From Thinopyrum elongatum (Eukaryota; Streptophyta; Magnoliopsida; Poales; Poaceae), in assembly GCA_011799875.1 (NCBI GenBank), contig CM022297.1:449487292-449551291 (forward strand): a stretch of DNA of 64,000 nucleotides, read 5' to 3'. Below are positions 44,422-56,174 of the stretch, one piece after another. Position numbers and translations under genes: made by a program. Position 1 is the first letter of the stretch; every line of letters begins with the position of its first letter. Below the pieces are notes generated by a model. That model worked only from the letters and a program-made list of their open reading frames with translations, made no database searches and was not told where the DNA came from.

Positions 44422-45945
44422 TCAATAGTGGGACATGTCCCCAAAACTTACAGTAACAGTTTCTTTCTCACAATCTATCTTAGCATTGACAGTATTCAAG
44501 AAAGGTCTACCAAATATAATGGGACAAAAATCATCTTGTGGGGAACCAAGAACAAGAAAATCAGTAGCGTATTTAATTTTCCCACACAAGACTTCAACAT
44601 CTCTAACAATCCCAATTGGTGATATAGTATCTCTATTAGCAAGCTTAATAGTAACATCAATTTCCTCTAGTTCAGCAGGCGCAATATCATTCATAATTTC
44701 TTGATATAAAGTAAAGGGGATTGCACTCGCACTAGCACCCAAATCACATAAGCCATGATAACAATGATCTCCTATTTTAACAGAAACAACAGGCATGCCA
44801 ACAATAGGTCTATGTTTATCTTTAGTATCAGGTCTAGCAATTCTAGCAGCTTCATCACAGAAATGAATAACATGCCCATCAATATTATCAACCAAGAGAT
44901 CTTTAACCATAGCAATACTAGGTTCAACTTTAATTTGTTCAGGGGGTGTAGGGGTTCTAGTATAACTCTTACGAACCATAGTTGAAGCTTTAGCATGGTC
45001 CTTTATTCTAACAAGGAAAGGTGGTTTCTCAATATAAGCAGCAGGAATAACAGGATCAACATTATAAGTAATAGTTTCTTCTTCAACTATAGTGGGTTCT
45101 ACTACCTTTACTTCAATGGAAGGATGATATTTAAACCACTTCTCCTTAGAGAGATCAACATGAGTAGTAAATGATTCACAGAAAGAAGCTACTATCTCAG
45201 AGTCAAGCCCATATTTAGTGCTAAATTCACGAAAAGCATCGGTGTCCATAAAGGATTTAACACAATCAAACTTAAGGTTTATACCTAACTCCTTACCTTC
45301 ATCAAGTTCCCAATCTTCAGAGTTGCGTTTAATTCTTTCCAATAAAGCCCATTTGAATTCAATATCCTTCTTCATAAAAGAACCGGTACAAGAAGTATCG
45401 AGCATGGATTGATTATTACGAGAAAGACGAGCATAAAAATTCTGAATAATAATTTCTCTTGAGAGCTCATGATTGGGGCATGAATATAACATTGACTTAA
45501 GCCTCCCCCAAGCTTGAGCGATACTTTCTCATTCATGAGGCCAAAAATTATAAATATAATTCCGATCACGATGAACCAGATGCATAGGATAAAACTTCTG
45601 ATGAAATTCCAATTCCAATCGGTTGTAGTTCCATGATCCAATATCATCACATAGCCTATACCATGTCAATGCCTTCTCCTTCAAAGATAAAGGGAAGACC
45701 TTCTTCTTGACCTCATTCTCGGGCAAACCTGCAAGCTTAAATAATCCACAAACTTCATCCACGTAGATTAGGTGCAAATCAGGATGTAGTGTTCCATCTC
45801 CTGCATAAGGATTAGCTAGCAGTTTCTCTATCATACCCGAAGGAATTTTATAATAAATATTTTCAGTAGGTTGAGGAGCAACTCTTTGTGCTTCCGATCG
45901 AGGTGAAGATACCCCGAACAAGCCCCTCAAAGGATTGTTTTCCAT
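44422..45945 (-). pseudogene. Retrotransposon gag-protease, one in-frame stop
   Basis: From the ATG at 45945 (MENNPLRGLFGVSSPR) comes a retrotransposon gag domain (KKVFPLSLKEKALTWYRLCD, ELEFHQKFYP). A TGA at 45529-45531 (WPHE*ESIAQAWGRLK) interrupts the frame, which continues in the same phase to 44422. The C-terminal half holds a retropepsin-like protease: CDLGASASAIPF (DLGAS in place of DTGAS) and a second conserved block FCPIIFGRPFLNTVNAKIDC. Athila-group proteases with a changed active-site triplet are known. Total ~508 codons. No RT follows, so the element relied on others or is truncated. Confidence 0.87.
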
Positions 45946-46023
45946 AGTAACAAGTGACAGTAAATTTTAGCACACTATATAAAATTTTTCCTTACCAAAT
46001 TCCACTTACCAAAGGCGCTTCAC

Positions 46024-46042
46024 TCCCCGGCAATGGCGCTAG
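46024..46042 (-). other. Primer-binding site (tRNA-Asp-type)
   Basis: The minus strand reads CTAGCGCCATTGCCGGGGA just inside the LTR end, the variant TGGCGCCGTTGCCGGGGA seen in Athila-group elements. Confidence 0.75.
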
Positions 46043-46052
46043 AAAAGAGTCT

Positions 46053-47577
46053 TGATGACCCACAAGTATAGGGGATCTATCGTAGTCCTTTCGATAAGTA
46101 AGAGTGTCAAACCCAACGAGGAGCAGAAGGAAATGACAAGCGGTTTTCAGTAAGGTATTCTCTGCAAGCACTGAAATTATCGGTAACAGATAGTTTTGTG
46201 ATAAGATAATTCATAACGGGTAACAAGTAACAAGTGTAGCAAAGGTGCAGCAAGGGGGCCCAATCCTTTTTGTAGCAAAGGACAAGCCTGGACAAACTCT
46301 TATATAAAGCAAAGCGCTCCCGAGGACACATGGGAATTACCGTCAAGCTAGATTTCATCATGCTCATATGATTTGCGTTCGTTACTTTGATAATTTGATA
46401 TGTGGGTGGACCGGTGCTTGGGTGCTGCCCTTACTTGGACAAGCCTCCCACTTATGATTAACCCCTCTCGCAAGCATCCGCAACTATGAAAGCAGAATTA
46501 AGATAAATCTAACCATAGCATGAAACATATGGATCCAAATCAGCCCCTTACGAAGCATTACATAAACTAGGGTTTAAGCTTCTGTCACTCTAGCAACCCA
46601 TCATCTATTTATTACTTCCCAATGCCTTGACCTAGGCCCAAATAATGGTGAAGTGTCATGTAGTCGACGTTCACATAACACCACTAGAGGATAGACAACA
46701 TACATCTCATCAAAATATCGAACGAATACCAAATTCACATGATTACTTATAACAAGACTTATCCCATGTCCTCAGGAACAAACGTAACTACTCACAAAGC
46801 ATATTCATGTTCATAATCAGAGGAGTATTAATTATCATTAAGGATCTGAACATATGATCTTCCACCAAATAAACCAACTAGCATCAACTACAAGGAGTAA
46901 TCAACACTACTAGCAACCCACAGGTACCAATCTGAGGTTTTGAGACAAAGATCGGATACAAGAGATGAACTAGGGTTTGGAGAGGAGATGGTGCTGATTA
47001 AGATGTTGATGGAGATTGACCCCCTCTCGATGAGAGGATCGTTGGTGATGACGATGGCTTCGGTTTCCCCCTCCAGGAGGGAAGTTTCCCTGGCAGAACG
47101 GCTCCGTCGGAGCCCTAGATTGGTTCTGCCCAAGTTCCGCCTCGAGACGGCGACGCTTCGTCCCAAAAGCTCCCTTCTAATTTTTCCAGGTCAAAACCCT
47201 CCATATAGCAGAAGATGGGAGCCGGAGGGCTGCCAGGGGGCCCACAAGCCACAGGGGCGCGCCCACGGGGGTAGGGCGCGCCCCCCAGGCTTGTGGCCTC
47301 CTGGTGGGTCCCCACTGGTATTTTCTTCGCCCAATATTTTTTTATATATTCCAAAATAATTCTCCGTATATTTTCAGGACTTTTGGAGTTGTGTAGAATA
47401 GGTCTCTCATATTTGCTCCTTTTTCAGTCCAGAATTCCAGCTGCCGGCATTCTCCCTCTTCATGTAAACCTTGTAAAATAAGAGAGAAAAGGCATAAGTA
47501 TTGTACCATAATGTGTAATAACAGCCCATAATGCAATAAATATCAATATAAAAGCATGATGCAAAATGGACATATCA
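46053..47577 (-). repeat. 5' LTR of the gag-protease element
   Basis: The minus strand starts TGATATGTCCATTTTGCATC (47577) and ends CTTGTGGGTCATCA (46053), 1525 bp. It contains a GC-rich palindromic stretch GGGCGCGCC..GGCGCGCCC near 47255-47285 as in related LTRs. Confidence 0.85.
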
Positions 47578-48827
47578 ACCTCTACTACCTGTGGTGGTGG
47601 TGGTGGCATTTCATTGAGCCCATGTATCTCTTCAATAGGTGGTAAATTCTTAACATCTTCGGCTTTAATACCTTTTTCTTTCATGCATTTCTTTGCTTCC
47701 TGCATATCTTCGGGACTGAGAAATAGAATACCTCTCTTCTTAGGAGTAGGTTCAGGCGGTGGTTCAGGAAGTGTCCAATCATTATCATTCTTCAATATAT
47801 TCATTAATAATTCTTCTGCTTGAGTAATAGTTCTTTCCCTGAAAACACACCCAGCACAACTGTCTAGGTAGTCCCTAGAAGCATCATTAATACCATTATA
47901 GAAGATATTGAGGATTTCATTTTTCTTCAAAGGATGATCTGGCAAAGCATTAAGTAACTGGAGAAGCCTCCCCCAAGCTTGTGGGAGACTCTCTCCTTCA
48001 ACCTGCACAAAGTTAAATATCTCCTGCAAGGTAGATTGTTTCTTATGAGCAGGGAAATATTTTTCAGAGAAGTAGTAAATCATATCCTGGGGACTACGCA
48101 CACAACCAGGAGTAAGAGTATTGTACCAAGCCTTAGCATCACCCTTTAGCGAGAAAGGAAATAACTTCAAAATATAGTAATGACGAATCTTTTCCTCATG
48201 AGTGAAAAGGGTAGCAATATCATTCAGTTTAGTAAGATGTGCCACTACAGTTTCAGATTCAGTACCACAAAAAGGATCGGACTCTACCAAAGTAATCAAC
48301 TTAGGATCAACAGAGAATTCATAATCCTTATCAGTAATAAAGATGGGAGAAGTAGCAAACTTAGGATCACACTTCATCCTCTCCCTTAAAGATTTTTCTT
48401 TTATCACAGCAATAATAGCCAAAGCCTCTTCTCTAGTATTGCAATTAAGAATAGCTAAAGCAGATTCTTTATCAAGACAATGCTCATCAGGTATTTCAGC
48501 TCTCTCAGCTTCTCTAATCCTAGCAAGTTGTTCATCAAGAAAATCACCAAGTGGTATAGTAGTATCAAGCAAAGTACTAGCATCATCATGAACATCATTC
48601 AAAGCAGAAGTAGTACCATTCATAGCATCATTCATAGCATCATTCATATTCATAGCAGAAGTAGCATCATCAATAACATGTGACATAGTAGGACCCATAG
48701 CAGGTGGTGGTGTTGCAAGCTTACTCAAAATAGATGGTGAATCAAGTGCAGAGCTAGATGGCAGTTCCTTACCTGTCCTCGTAGTTGAGGGGAAGATTTT
48801 AGTTCTGTCATCCTTAAGATTCTTCAT
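47578..48827 (-). pseudogene. Athila-type gag, 3' part removed by LTR insertion
   Basis: From MKNLKDDRTKIFPSTTRTGK (48827) the minus strand encodes a repetitive Asn/Asp/Met-rich stretch (NMNDAMNDAMNGTTSALNDV) and a retrotransposon gag core (GDAKAWYNTLTPGCV, MIYYFSEKYFPAHKKQSTLQ, LPQAWGRLLQLLNALPDHPL). It ends in PPPPPQVVEV at the junction 47578. There the LTR of the gag-protease element was inserted, so the open frame runs ~39 residues into LTR sequence and stops at 47460. The first codons of the longest frame (to 48917) translate primer-binding-site sequence and are not taken as the real start. Confidence 0.85.
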
Positions 48828-48876
48828 AATGGCAAACATATATAAATCCCAAGTGACTTCACAAATATTGCTATGC

Positions 48877-48896
48877 TTCCCCGGCAACGGCACCAG
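48877..48896 (-). other. Primer-binding site of the second Athila-type element
   Basis: The minus strand CTGGTGCCGTTGCCGGGGAA lies 10 bp inside the LTR end at 48907. Confidence 0.75.
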
Positions 48897-48906
48897 AAAA
48901 AGGTCT

Positions 48907-50275
48907 TGATAACCCATAAGTATAGGAGATCACAACAATTTTCGAGGGTAGAGTATTCAACCCAAATTTATTGATTCGACACAAGGAGAGCCAAAGAGTA
49001 CTTGGAAGTATTAGCAGTTGAGTTGTCAATTCAACCACACCTGGAAGACAAATACCTGCAGCAAAGTGATAAGTAGCAAAGTAGAATGATAGTTTGGTGA
49101 CAGGTAATGGTAGCAGCAATAGTAATGGTAACAGTAGCGATAGTAATTTGTGAAAACTCGTAGGCACTGGATTGGTGATGTTGGGTATGTGTTGGATGAC
49201 ATTGATCATGTATCAGTTATAACCTAGGGCGACACAGAACTAGCTCCAGTTCGTCAATATAATGTAGGCATGTATTCCGTAAATAGTCGTACGTGCTTAT
49301 GGAAAAGAACTTGCATGACATCCTTTGTCCTACCCTCCCGTGGCAGCGGGGTCCATAAGGAAACTAAGGGATATTAAGGCCTCCTTTTAATAGAGAACCG
49401 GAACAAAGCATTAACACATAGTGAATACATGAACTCCTCAAACTACGGTAATCACCGGAAAGAATCCTAGTTATTGTCACCCTGGGGTATGCGGATCATA
49501 ACACATAGTAGGTGCATACAACTTGCAAGTTCGGATCTAAAACACAAATATATTGGTGAAAACATAAACGGTTCAGATCTGAAATCATGGCACTCGGGCC
49601 CTAGTGACAAGCATTAAGCATAGCAAAGTCATAGCAACATCAATCTCAGAACATAGTGGATACTAGGGATCAAGCCCTGACAAAACTAACTCAATTACAT
49701 GATCAATCTCATCCAACCCCTACACCGACCAACGAGCCTACGAAGGAATTACTCACTCCCGGTGAGGAGCATCATGGAATTGGTGATGAAGAGAGGTTGG
49801 TGATGACGAAGATCAAAGATTCCCCCTCTCCGGAGCCCCAAACGAACTCCAGATCTGATCTCCCAAAGAAGAACAGGAGGGAGGGGCGGCTCCATCTCGT
49901 GAAACGCGATAATTCTTCCTCTCTTATTTTTTCTCCACAAAAGTGAATTTATACGATAGAAATTAGGGTAATATAGGCCACCAGGGGCCCACACAACACC
50001 AGGGCGCGCCCCAGGGGGCGCGCCCAGGTGCTGTGTGTGCACCCTGGTGCCCCTCTCCGGTGGTTCTTTGCTCCAATATTTCTTATTAATTTCATAAAAA
50101 ATCTCCAAAAAGTTTCAACTCATTCGGAGAACTTTGATTTCAGCACAAAAACAACACCATGGCAATTCTGTTGAAAACAACGTCAGTCCGGGTTAGTTCC
50201 ATTCAAATCATGCAAATTAGAGTCCAAAACAAGAGCAAAAGTGTTTGGAAAAATAGATACGACGGAGACGTATCA
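48907..50275 (-). repeat. Athila-type LTR flanked by PBS on one side and polypurine tract on the other
   Basis: The minus strand starts TGATACGTCTCCGTCGTATC (50275) and ends CTTATGGGTTATCA (48907), 1369 bp. On the left lies a PBS and gag; on the right (50276-50291) lies a polypurine-type tract and 3'-internal sequence. It therefore serves as 5' LTR to the left and 3' LTR to the right. Confidence 0.8.
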
Positions 50276-50813
50276 ACTCCCCCAAGCTTAACTCATTGCT
50301 TGTCCTCAAGCAATTCAGTTGGCAAACTGACAGTGGTAAAGAAAAACTTTTACAAACTCTTTTTGTTCTTGTGCTTATGATTATGTTCAAACATCATCCA
50401 AGTTTTCAGCAAATATTATAACTAACCATATTCATGATAACTCTTAGAAACCATATTCATTCATAACAATGTCATAAACAACTAGAGAGCAATAATAAGA
50501 TAACTCGAATGCCAAAACTTTGTCAAAACAATCATGATATAATATGACAGTGATGATATCTCGCTAGCCCTTTCTGAGACCGCAAAACATAAATGTAGAG
50601 CACCTCCAAAGTTCAAGCAGCAACTAAACATTGTAATTCATGGCAACAAAGATCCAGTCATGATGCATTCAACGACTAACCACACACAATGCATGATGAT
50701 GACAATAATGCTCTTGGGTCTGGTGCTTCTTTGAGAAGGTGATGACTCAACATAAAAGTAAATAGATAGGCCCTTCGCAGAGGGAAGCATGGATTTGCAG
50801 AGGTGCCAGAGCT
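50276..50813 (-). mobile_element. 3'-internal fragment of an Athila-type element
   Basis: It begins ACTCCCCCAAGCTTAACTC (polypurine tract on minus). Its right end, GGCCCTTCGCAGAGGGAAGC .. GAGGTGCCAGAGC, is shared with internal sequence of the B element at 53508-53553, showing a related family. It is cut at 50813 by a forward LTR. Confidence 0.65.
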
Positions 50814-51415
50814 TGATACGTCTCCAACGTATCTATAATTTATGAAGTATTCATGCCATGTTTATCACAATTCTATATGGTTTTGGAATGATTTGATTAG
50901 AACTAACCCGGACTGACGCTGTTTTCAGCAGAACTGCCGTGGTGTTGTTTTTTGTGCAGAAATAAAAGTTCTCCAAATGCAATGAAACTTTTTGATGATT
51001 TTTTATATAAGGAAAGAGCCCCAGGAAGCTTCGAAGAAGGACCAGAAGATGCTCAGGGGCCCCACACAACACCAGGGCGCGCCCCAGGGGGGCGTGCCCC
51101 AGTGTTGTGTGGGCCCCCTAAGGCCCATCTTCGCGTGATTCCAACGCTGAAAAATCCAATATATATAGAAACCTCCGAAATTTAACCTAGAATTGGGACT
51201 CCGCCGCCGCACGCCTCTGTATCCTCCGAAAACCAATCTGGACCCTGTTTTGGTACCCTGCCGGAGGGGGGAATCATCACCAGAGGCCATCTTCATCATC
51301 CCGGAGGCCACCATGATGAGGAGGGAGTAGTCCACCTTCGAGGTTAGGGGTATGTACCAGTAGCTATGTGTCTCATCTCTCTCTCGTGATCTTGGGATGT
51401 CACAATCTTGATGTA
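50814..51415 (+). repeat. Forward Athila-type LTR, 5' ~600 bp
   Basis: It starts TGATACGTCTCCAACGTATC and follows the consensus order (TTAGAACTAACCCGGACTGA; GCCGGAGGGGGGAATCATC; GATGAGGAGGGAGTAGTCC). It stops at CTTGATGTA, where the homologous LTR of element B continues TCGTGGGC, because element B has inserted here. The rest should lie beyond B, outside the window. Confidence 0.75.
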
Positions 51416-53116
51416 TGATGTCTACTACACAACTTGTTCTTGCAGACTCGTGTTGGGCCTCCAAGCGTAGAGTTTTGTAGGACAGTAGCAAATTTCCCTC
51501 AAGTGGATGACCTAAGGTTTATCAATCCGTGGGAGGTGTAGGATGAAGGTGGTCTCTCTCAAACAACCCTGCAACCAAATAATAAAAAGTCTCTTGTGTC
51601 CCCAACACACCAAATACAATGGTAAATTGTATAGGTGCACTAGTTCAGCGAAGAGATGGTGATACAAGTGTAGTAATGATAGTAGATATTGATTTTTGTA
51701 ATAAGAACAATAAAAAACAGCAAGGTAGCAATTGATAAAACAGAGCACAAACGGTATTGCAATGATTGAAAATGAGGCCTAGGGTCCGTACTTTCGCTAG
51801 TGCAATCTCCCAACAATGCTAATATAATTGGATCATATAACCATCCCTCAACGTGCAACGAAGAATCACTCCAAAGTTCTTATCTAGCAAAGAACATAAG
51901 AAGAAATTGTTTGTAGGGTACAAAACCACCTCAAAGCTATTCTTTCCGATCAATGTATCCTAGAGTTCATACTAAAATAACACAAGCTATTCTTTCAAAT
52001 TGTTCTAATTAAGAGTTCGTACTAAAATAACACCATATGATACACATGAACCAACTCTAATGTCACCTAGACACTCCAATGTCACCACGAGTATCCGTGA
52101 GTTGATTATACGATATGCATCAAACAATTTCAGATTCATAATACTCAATCCAACACAAAGAACCTCAAAGAGTGCCCCAAGATTTCTACCGGAGAAACAA
52201 AGACAAGAACGTGCATCAACTCCTATGCATGGATTACCCCAAATGTCACCTCGGGAATCCGCGAGTTGAGTGCCAAAACATATATCAAGTGAATTAACAT
52301 AATACCCCATTATCACCACGGGTATTCGTATGCAAGACATATATCAAGTGCTCTCAAATCCATAAAAGTATTCAATCCGATAAAACGAAATCTCAAAGGG
52401 AAAACTCAATTCATCACAACAAGATAGAGAGGGAGAAACAGCATATGATCCAACTATATTAACAAAGCCCACGATACATCAAGATCGTGACATCTCAAGA
52501 ACACGAGAGAGAGAGAGAGATTAAACACATAGCTACTGGTACAAACCCTCAGCCCCGAGGGTGGACTACTCCCTCCTCATCATGGTGGCCGCCGGGATGA
52601 TGAAGATGGCCACCGGTGATGATTCCCCCTCCGGCAGGGTGCCGGAACAGGCTCCCAATTGGTTTTTCGTGGCTACATAGGCTTGCGGCGGCGGAACTTC
52701 CGACCTAGGGTTACCCCGAGGGTTTTTGGAATATTCGACGATTTATAGGGCGAAGAGGTGGTGCGGGAGGCCATCGAGGGGGGCACAACCCACCAGGGCG
52801 CACCTGGGCCCCCACGCACGCCCAGGTGGGTTGTGCCCCCCTCGGGGCACCCCTCTGGTACTTCTCTGGCCCATCCTCGGTGTTCTGGTCCATATATATT
52901 CTCCAAAAAGTTTTGCTGTGTTTGGACTCCGTTTGATATTGATTTTCTGTGAAGTAAAAAACAAGCAGAAAACAGCAACTAGCACTTGGCACTATGTCAA
53001 TAGGTTAGTCCCAAAAAATGATATAAAGTTGCTATAAAATGATTGTAAAACATCCAAGAATGATAATATAACAGCATGGAACAATAAAAAATTATAGATA
53101 CATTGGAGACGTATCA
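51416..53116 (-). repeat. 3' LTR of element B
   Basis: The minus strand starts TGATACGTCTCCAATGTATC (53116) and ends AGTTGTGTAGTAGACATCA (51416), 1701 bp. A (GA)n run near 52505-52522 is longer than its counterpart in the other LTR (58924-58935). Confidence 0.88.
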
Positions 53117-54719
53117 GCATCCCCAAGCTTAATTCCTGCTCGTCCTCGAGTAGGTAAATGATAAAAACAGAATTTTTGATGTGGAATGCTGCCTATCATG
53201 TTCATCACATTCTTTTCTTTTGTAGCATGAACATATGGACTTTTATATGGTTCAAAGCAATAGTCTAGTTTTGACATGAAGATTTCAATACTCAAGCATA
53301 TCAACAAGCAACCATGTCTTTCAAAATATCAACACTAGAGCAAGTTATCCCTAGCCCATCATGCTCAATCATTGATCCATTCATGAAACACACTCGCATA
53401 TTAGCTACATCCAATGCTCAAGTACGATCATAGTGCCCCTTAGTTGGTGCTTATAAGAGAATATGGAGACTCAAATAAAAATAAAAATTACATAAAGTAA
53501 ATAGAAAGGCCCTTCGCAGAGGGAAGTAGGGATTTGTAGAGGTGCCAGAGCTCAAAGCTTAAATTTAGAGATAAAAACATTTTGAGAGCCATACTTTTCC
53601 CGTCAACGAAAACGACCGAGTAATTCCTAACACTTTCCATGCTAGATATATCATAGGTGGTTCCCAAACAGAAAATAAAATTTATTCCTTTTTCCACCAT
53701 TTCTTTCACTTTCCATGGCTAGCCGTATCCACGGGTGCCCTCCATACAAACACTGTCCAGGGAATTTATTATTTGACAACATAAAGTAAATTTCTTTTTC
53801 ATTTCGGGACTGGGCATCCCTAATACCTTTGCCGTACTCTCGTGCAATGGCAAGTGAATAAACACTCATCTTGAGAATAACACATCTAGCATGGAAAATA
53901 TTGGCCACCCCCTGCCGCTTCATGAGTGGTACGAGCACACAAAAAGGAAATTTATTTTGAAAATTAGAGATGGCACATACAAATTTACTTAGAACGGCAC
54001 GGGAATACCGCATATAGGTAGGTATGGTGGACTCATGTGGCAAAACTGGGTTTAAGGATTTTGGATGCACAAGTAGTATTTCTACTTAGTACAAGTGAAG
54101 ACTAGCAAAAAGATTGAGAAGCAACCAACCAAGAAATGAAAAATCACATAAGCGAGCATTGAGTATAACTAACACCGAATAATGCACCACAAGTAGGATG
54201 TAATTTCATTGCATAACTATTGACTTTTGTGCTTGCATAGGGAATCACAAACCTTAACACCAATATTCTTACTAAAGCATAATTACTCACCAACATGACT
54301 CACATATTATTGTCTCCATATTGCAAAACTATTACAAGGAATCAAGTTTATTTTGTCCAATTATCTTCATGAAAGTTTTTATTATATCCTTCTTGAATAT
54401 CTATCACTTTGGGACTAATTTCATATGTTGCTTTTGATAAGCTCAAATAAATTCAAGTGTAGAACATGAGCATAAATTTTTTCTTCTCTCAAAATAATAT
54501 AAGTGAAGCATGAGAGAAAATGACAAACTACTCCAAGAAGATATAAGTGAAGTTCAAGCGAGTAGTTAAGTAAATAGATAGCTATGTGAGGACTCTCTCT
54601 TATTTGAAAACTTTCAGATCTAAATATTTTATTAAAACAGCAAGCAAAACAAAACAAATAACATTTCAAGAATAGCACACATCATGTGAAGAAGCAAAAA
54701 CTTAGGCTCAACCGATACT

Positions 54720-56100
54720 AACCGATAATTGTTGATGAAGAAAGGTGGGATGCCTACCGGGGCATCCCCAAGCTTAGATGCTTGAGACTTCTTGAAATAT
54801 TATCTTGGGATGCCTTGGGCATCCCCAAGCTTGAGCTTTTGTGTCTCCTTAATTCATTTTATATCACGGTTTTCCTAAATCTCAAAAACTTCATCCACAC
54901 AAAACTCAACAAGAACTCGTGAGATAAGTTAGTATAAATCAATGCAAAAACCATATCAATCTCTACTGTAGCAAATCACTAAAATTATTATTTAATATTG
55001 CATACAAAATGCCTCTGCATATTTAACAGTCCTGTCCTCAAATAGAATCATTAAACAAGCAAACATGTGCAAACAATGCAAACATAACAGCAATCTGCCA
55101 AAACAAGACAGTCTGTAAAGAATGCAAGAGTATTCATACTTATCTAACTAAAAAAATTATTAAAATTAAAAAAACTGTATAAAATTTATCAGAGCTCATT
55201 GTGCAAAAAGTTTCAACATTTTATCACATTCTGACTTTTCTGGGGAATTTTTGCAACAGCGACAAACTTTCTGTTTTGAAACAGCAACATACAGACTTGC
55301 AAAATAAGCATGGCAAAGGCTACCCTTGCCACTTTTATTTAAATGAAAGATGCAAAACATTATTATAAATAACAGAAATCAAATCCTAACAAAATAAATT
55401 GACGCTCCAAGTAAAACACATATCATGTGACGAGTGAAAACATAGCTGCAAGTGAGGTTACCGATAATGTTGGAGACGAAAGAGGGGATGCCCAAACATA
55501 GTTGCTTGGATATTCCTTGGATATTAACTTGGGGTGCCTTGGGAATCCCCAAGCTTAGGGTCTTGTCACTCCTTATTCTCTTCATATCGATGTCTCACCC
55601 AAAACTTGAAAACTTCAATCACACAAAACTTAACAGAACTTCGTGAGATAGGTTAGTATGATAAAGAGCAAACCATTTCACTTTGGTACTGTCAAAGACA
55701 AGATTCATAATTGTTTCCAAACAATGCCTACTGTATCATATCATTTCCACAATTTATAGTGAGCAATATAAGCCATAGAAACTAGGAAACAAGCAAACTA
55801 TGCATTGAAAACAGAATCTTTCAAAAACAGAACAGTCTGAAGTAATCTGTACTCCAACCATACTTCTGTAACTCCAAAAATTCTGAAAAATCATGAAAAC
55901 GTAGAGAATTTGTATATCTATCACCTGTAAAAATTTCAGATCAAAATCATGTTCCAGTGAATTTTTAAAATTCCTGGACTGAGCGCAAAAGTTTCTGTTT
56001 TTGCACAGATTCAAGTCAACTATCATCCACACTATCCCAAAGGCTTTACTTGGCACTTTATTGAAACAAAAGCAATAAAACATGATTACTACAGTTGCAT
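54720..56100. repeat. Diverged direct repeat (~650 bp) inside element B
   Basis: 54720-55375 and 55462-56100 share a common order: CCGATAAT-TTG.., a PPT-like ATCCCCAAGCTT, CACACAAAACTCAACA / CACACAAAACTTAACA, ..CGTGAGATA.GTTAGTA, then short similar blocks ending in ATTATTA..CAGAAATC-like sequence. Identity is moderate (~60-70%), so this is an older internal duplication. It contains no supported gene. Confidence 0.55.
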
Positions 56101-56174
56101 AATCATGAAAAAAACAAAAACAATAGGTAAAATTGTTGGGTTGTCTCCCAACAAGCGCTTTTCTTTAATGCTTT

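Larger units (their letters stand above)
44096..47577 (-). mobile_element. Athila-type gag-protease element (5' LTR, PBS, gag-PR), left side truncated
   Basis: On the minus strand: 5' LTR 47577-46053, tRNA primer-binding site at 46042-46024, gag-protease 45945-44422, then non-coding sequence to 44096. There is no reverse transcriptase or integrase and no matching 3' LTR in the window. It sits inside the gag of the neighbouring element (junction 47577/47578). If a complete insertion once existed its target duplication would be ACCTC; no partner was found. Confidence 0.8.

Noticed and set aside
44428..45412. Plus-strand frames opposite the gag-protease
   Set aside because: Antisense shadows.
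47566..48683. Plus-strand frames opposite the second gag
   Set aside because: Antisense shadows of the gag frame.
52060..53037. Short frames in LTRs of element B (also 58481-59416)
   Set aside because: The same frames recur in both LTRs but are short, in U3/R-like sequence and without start context.
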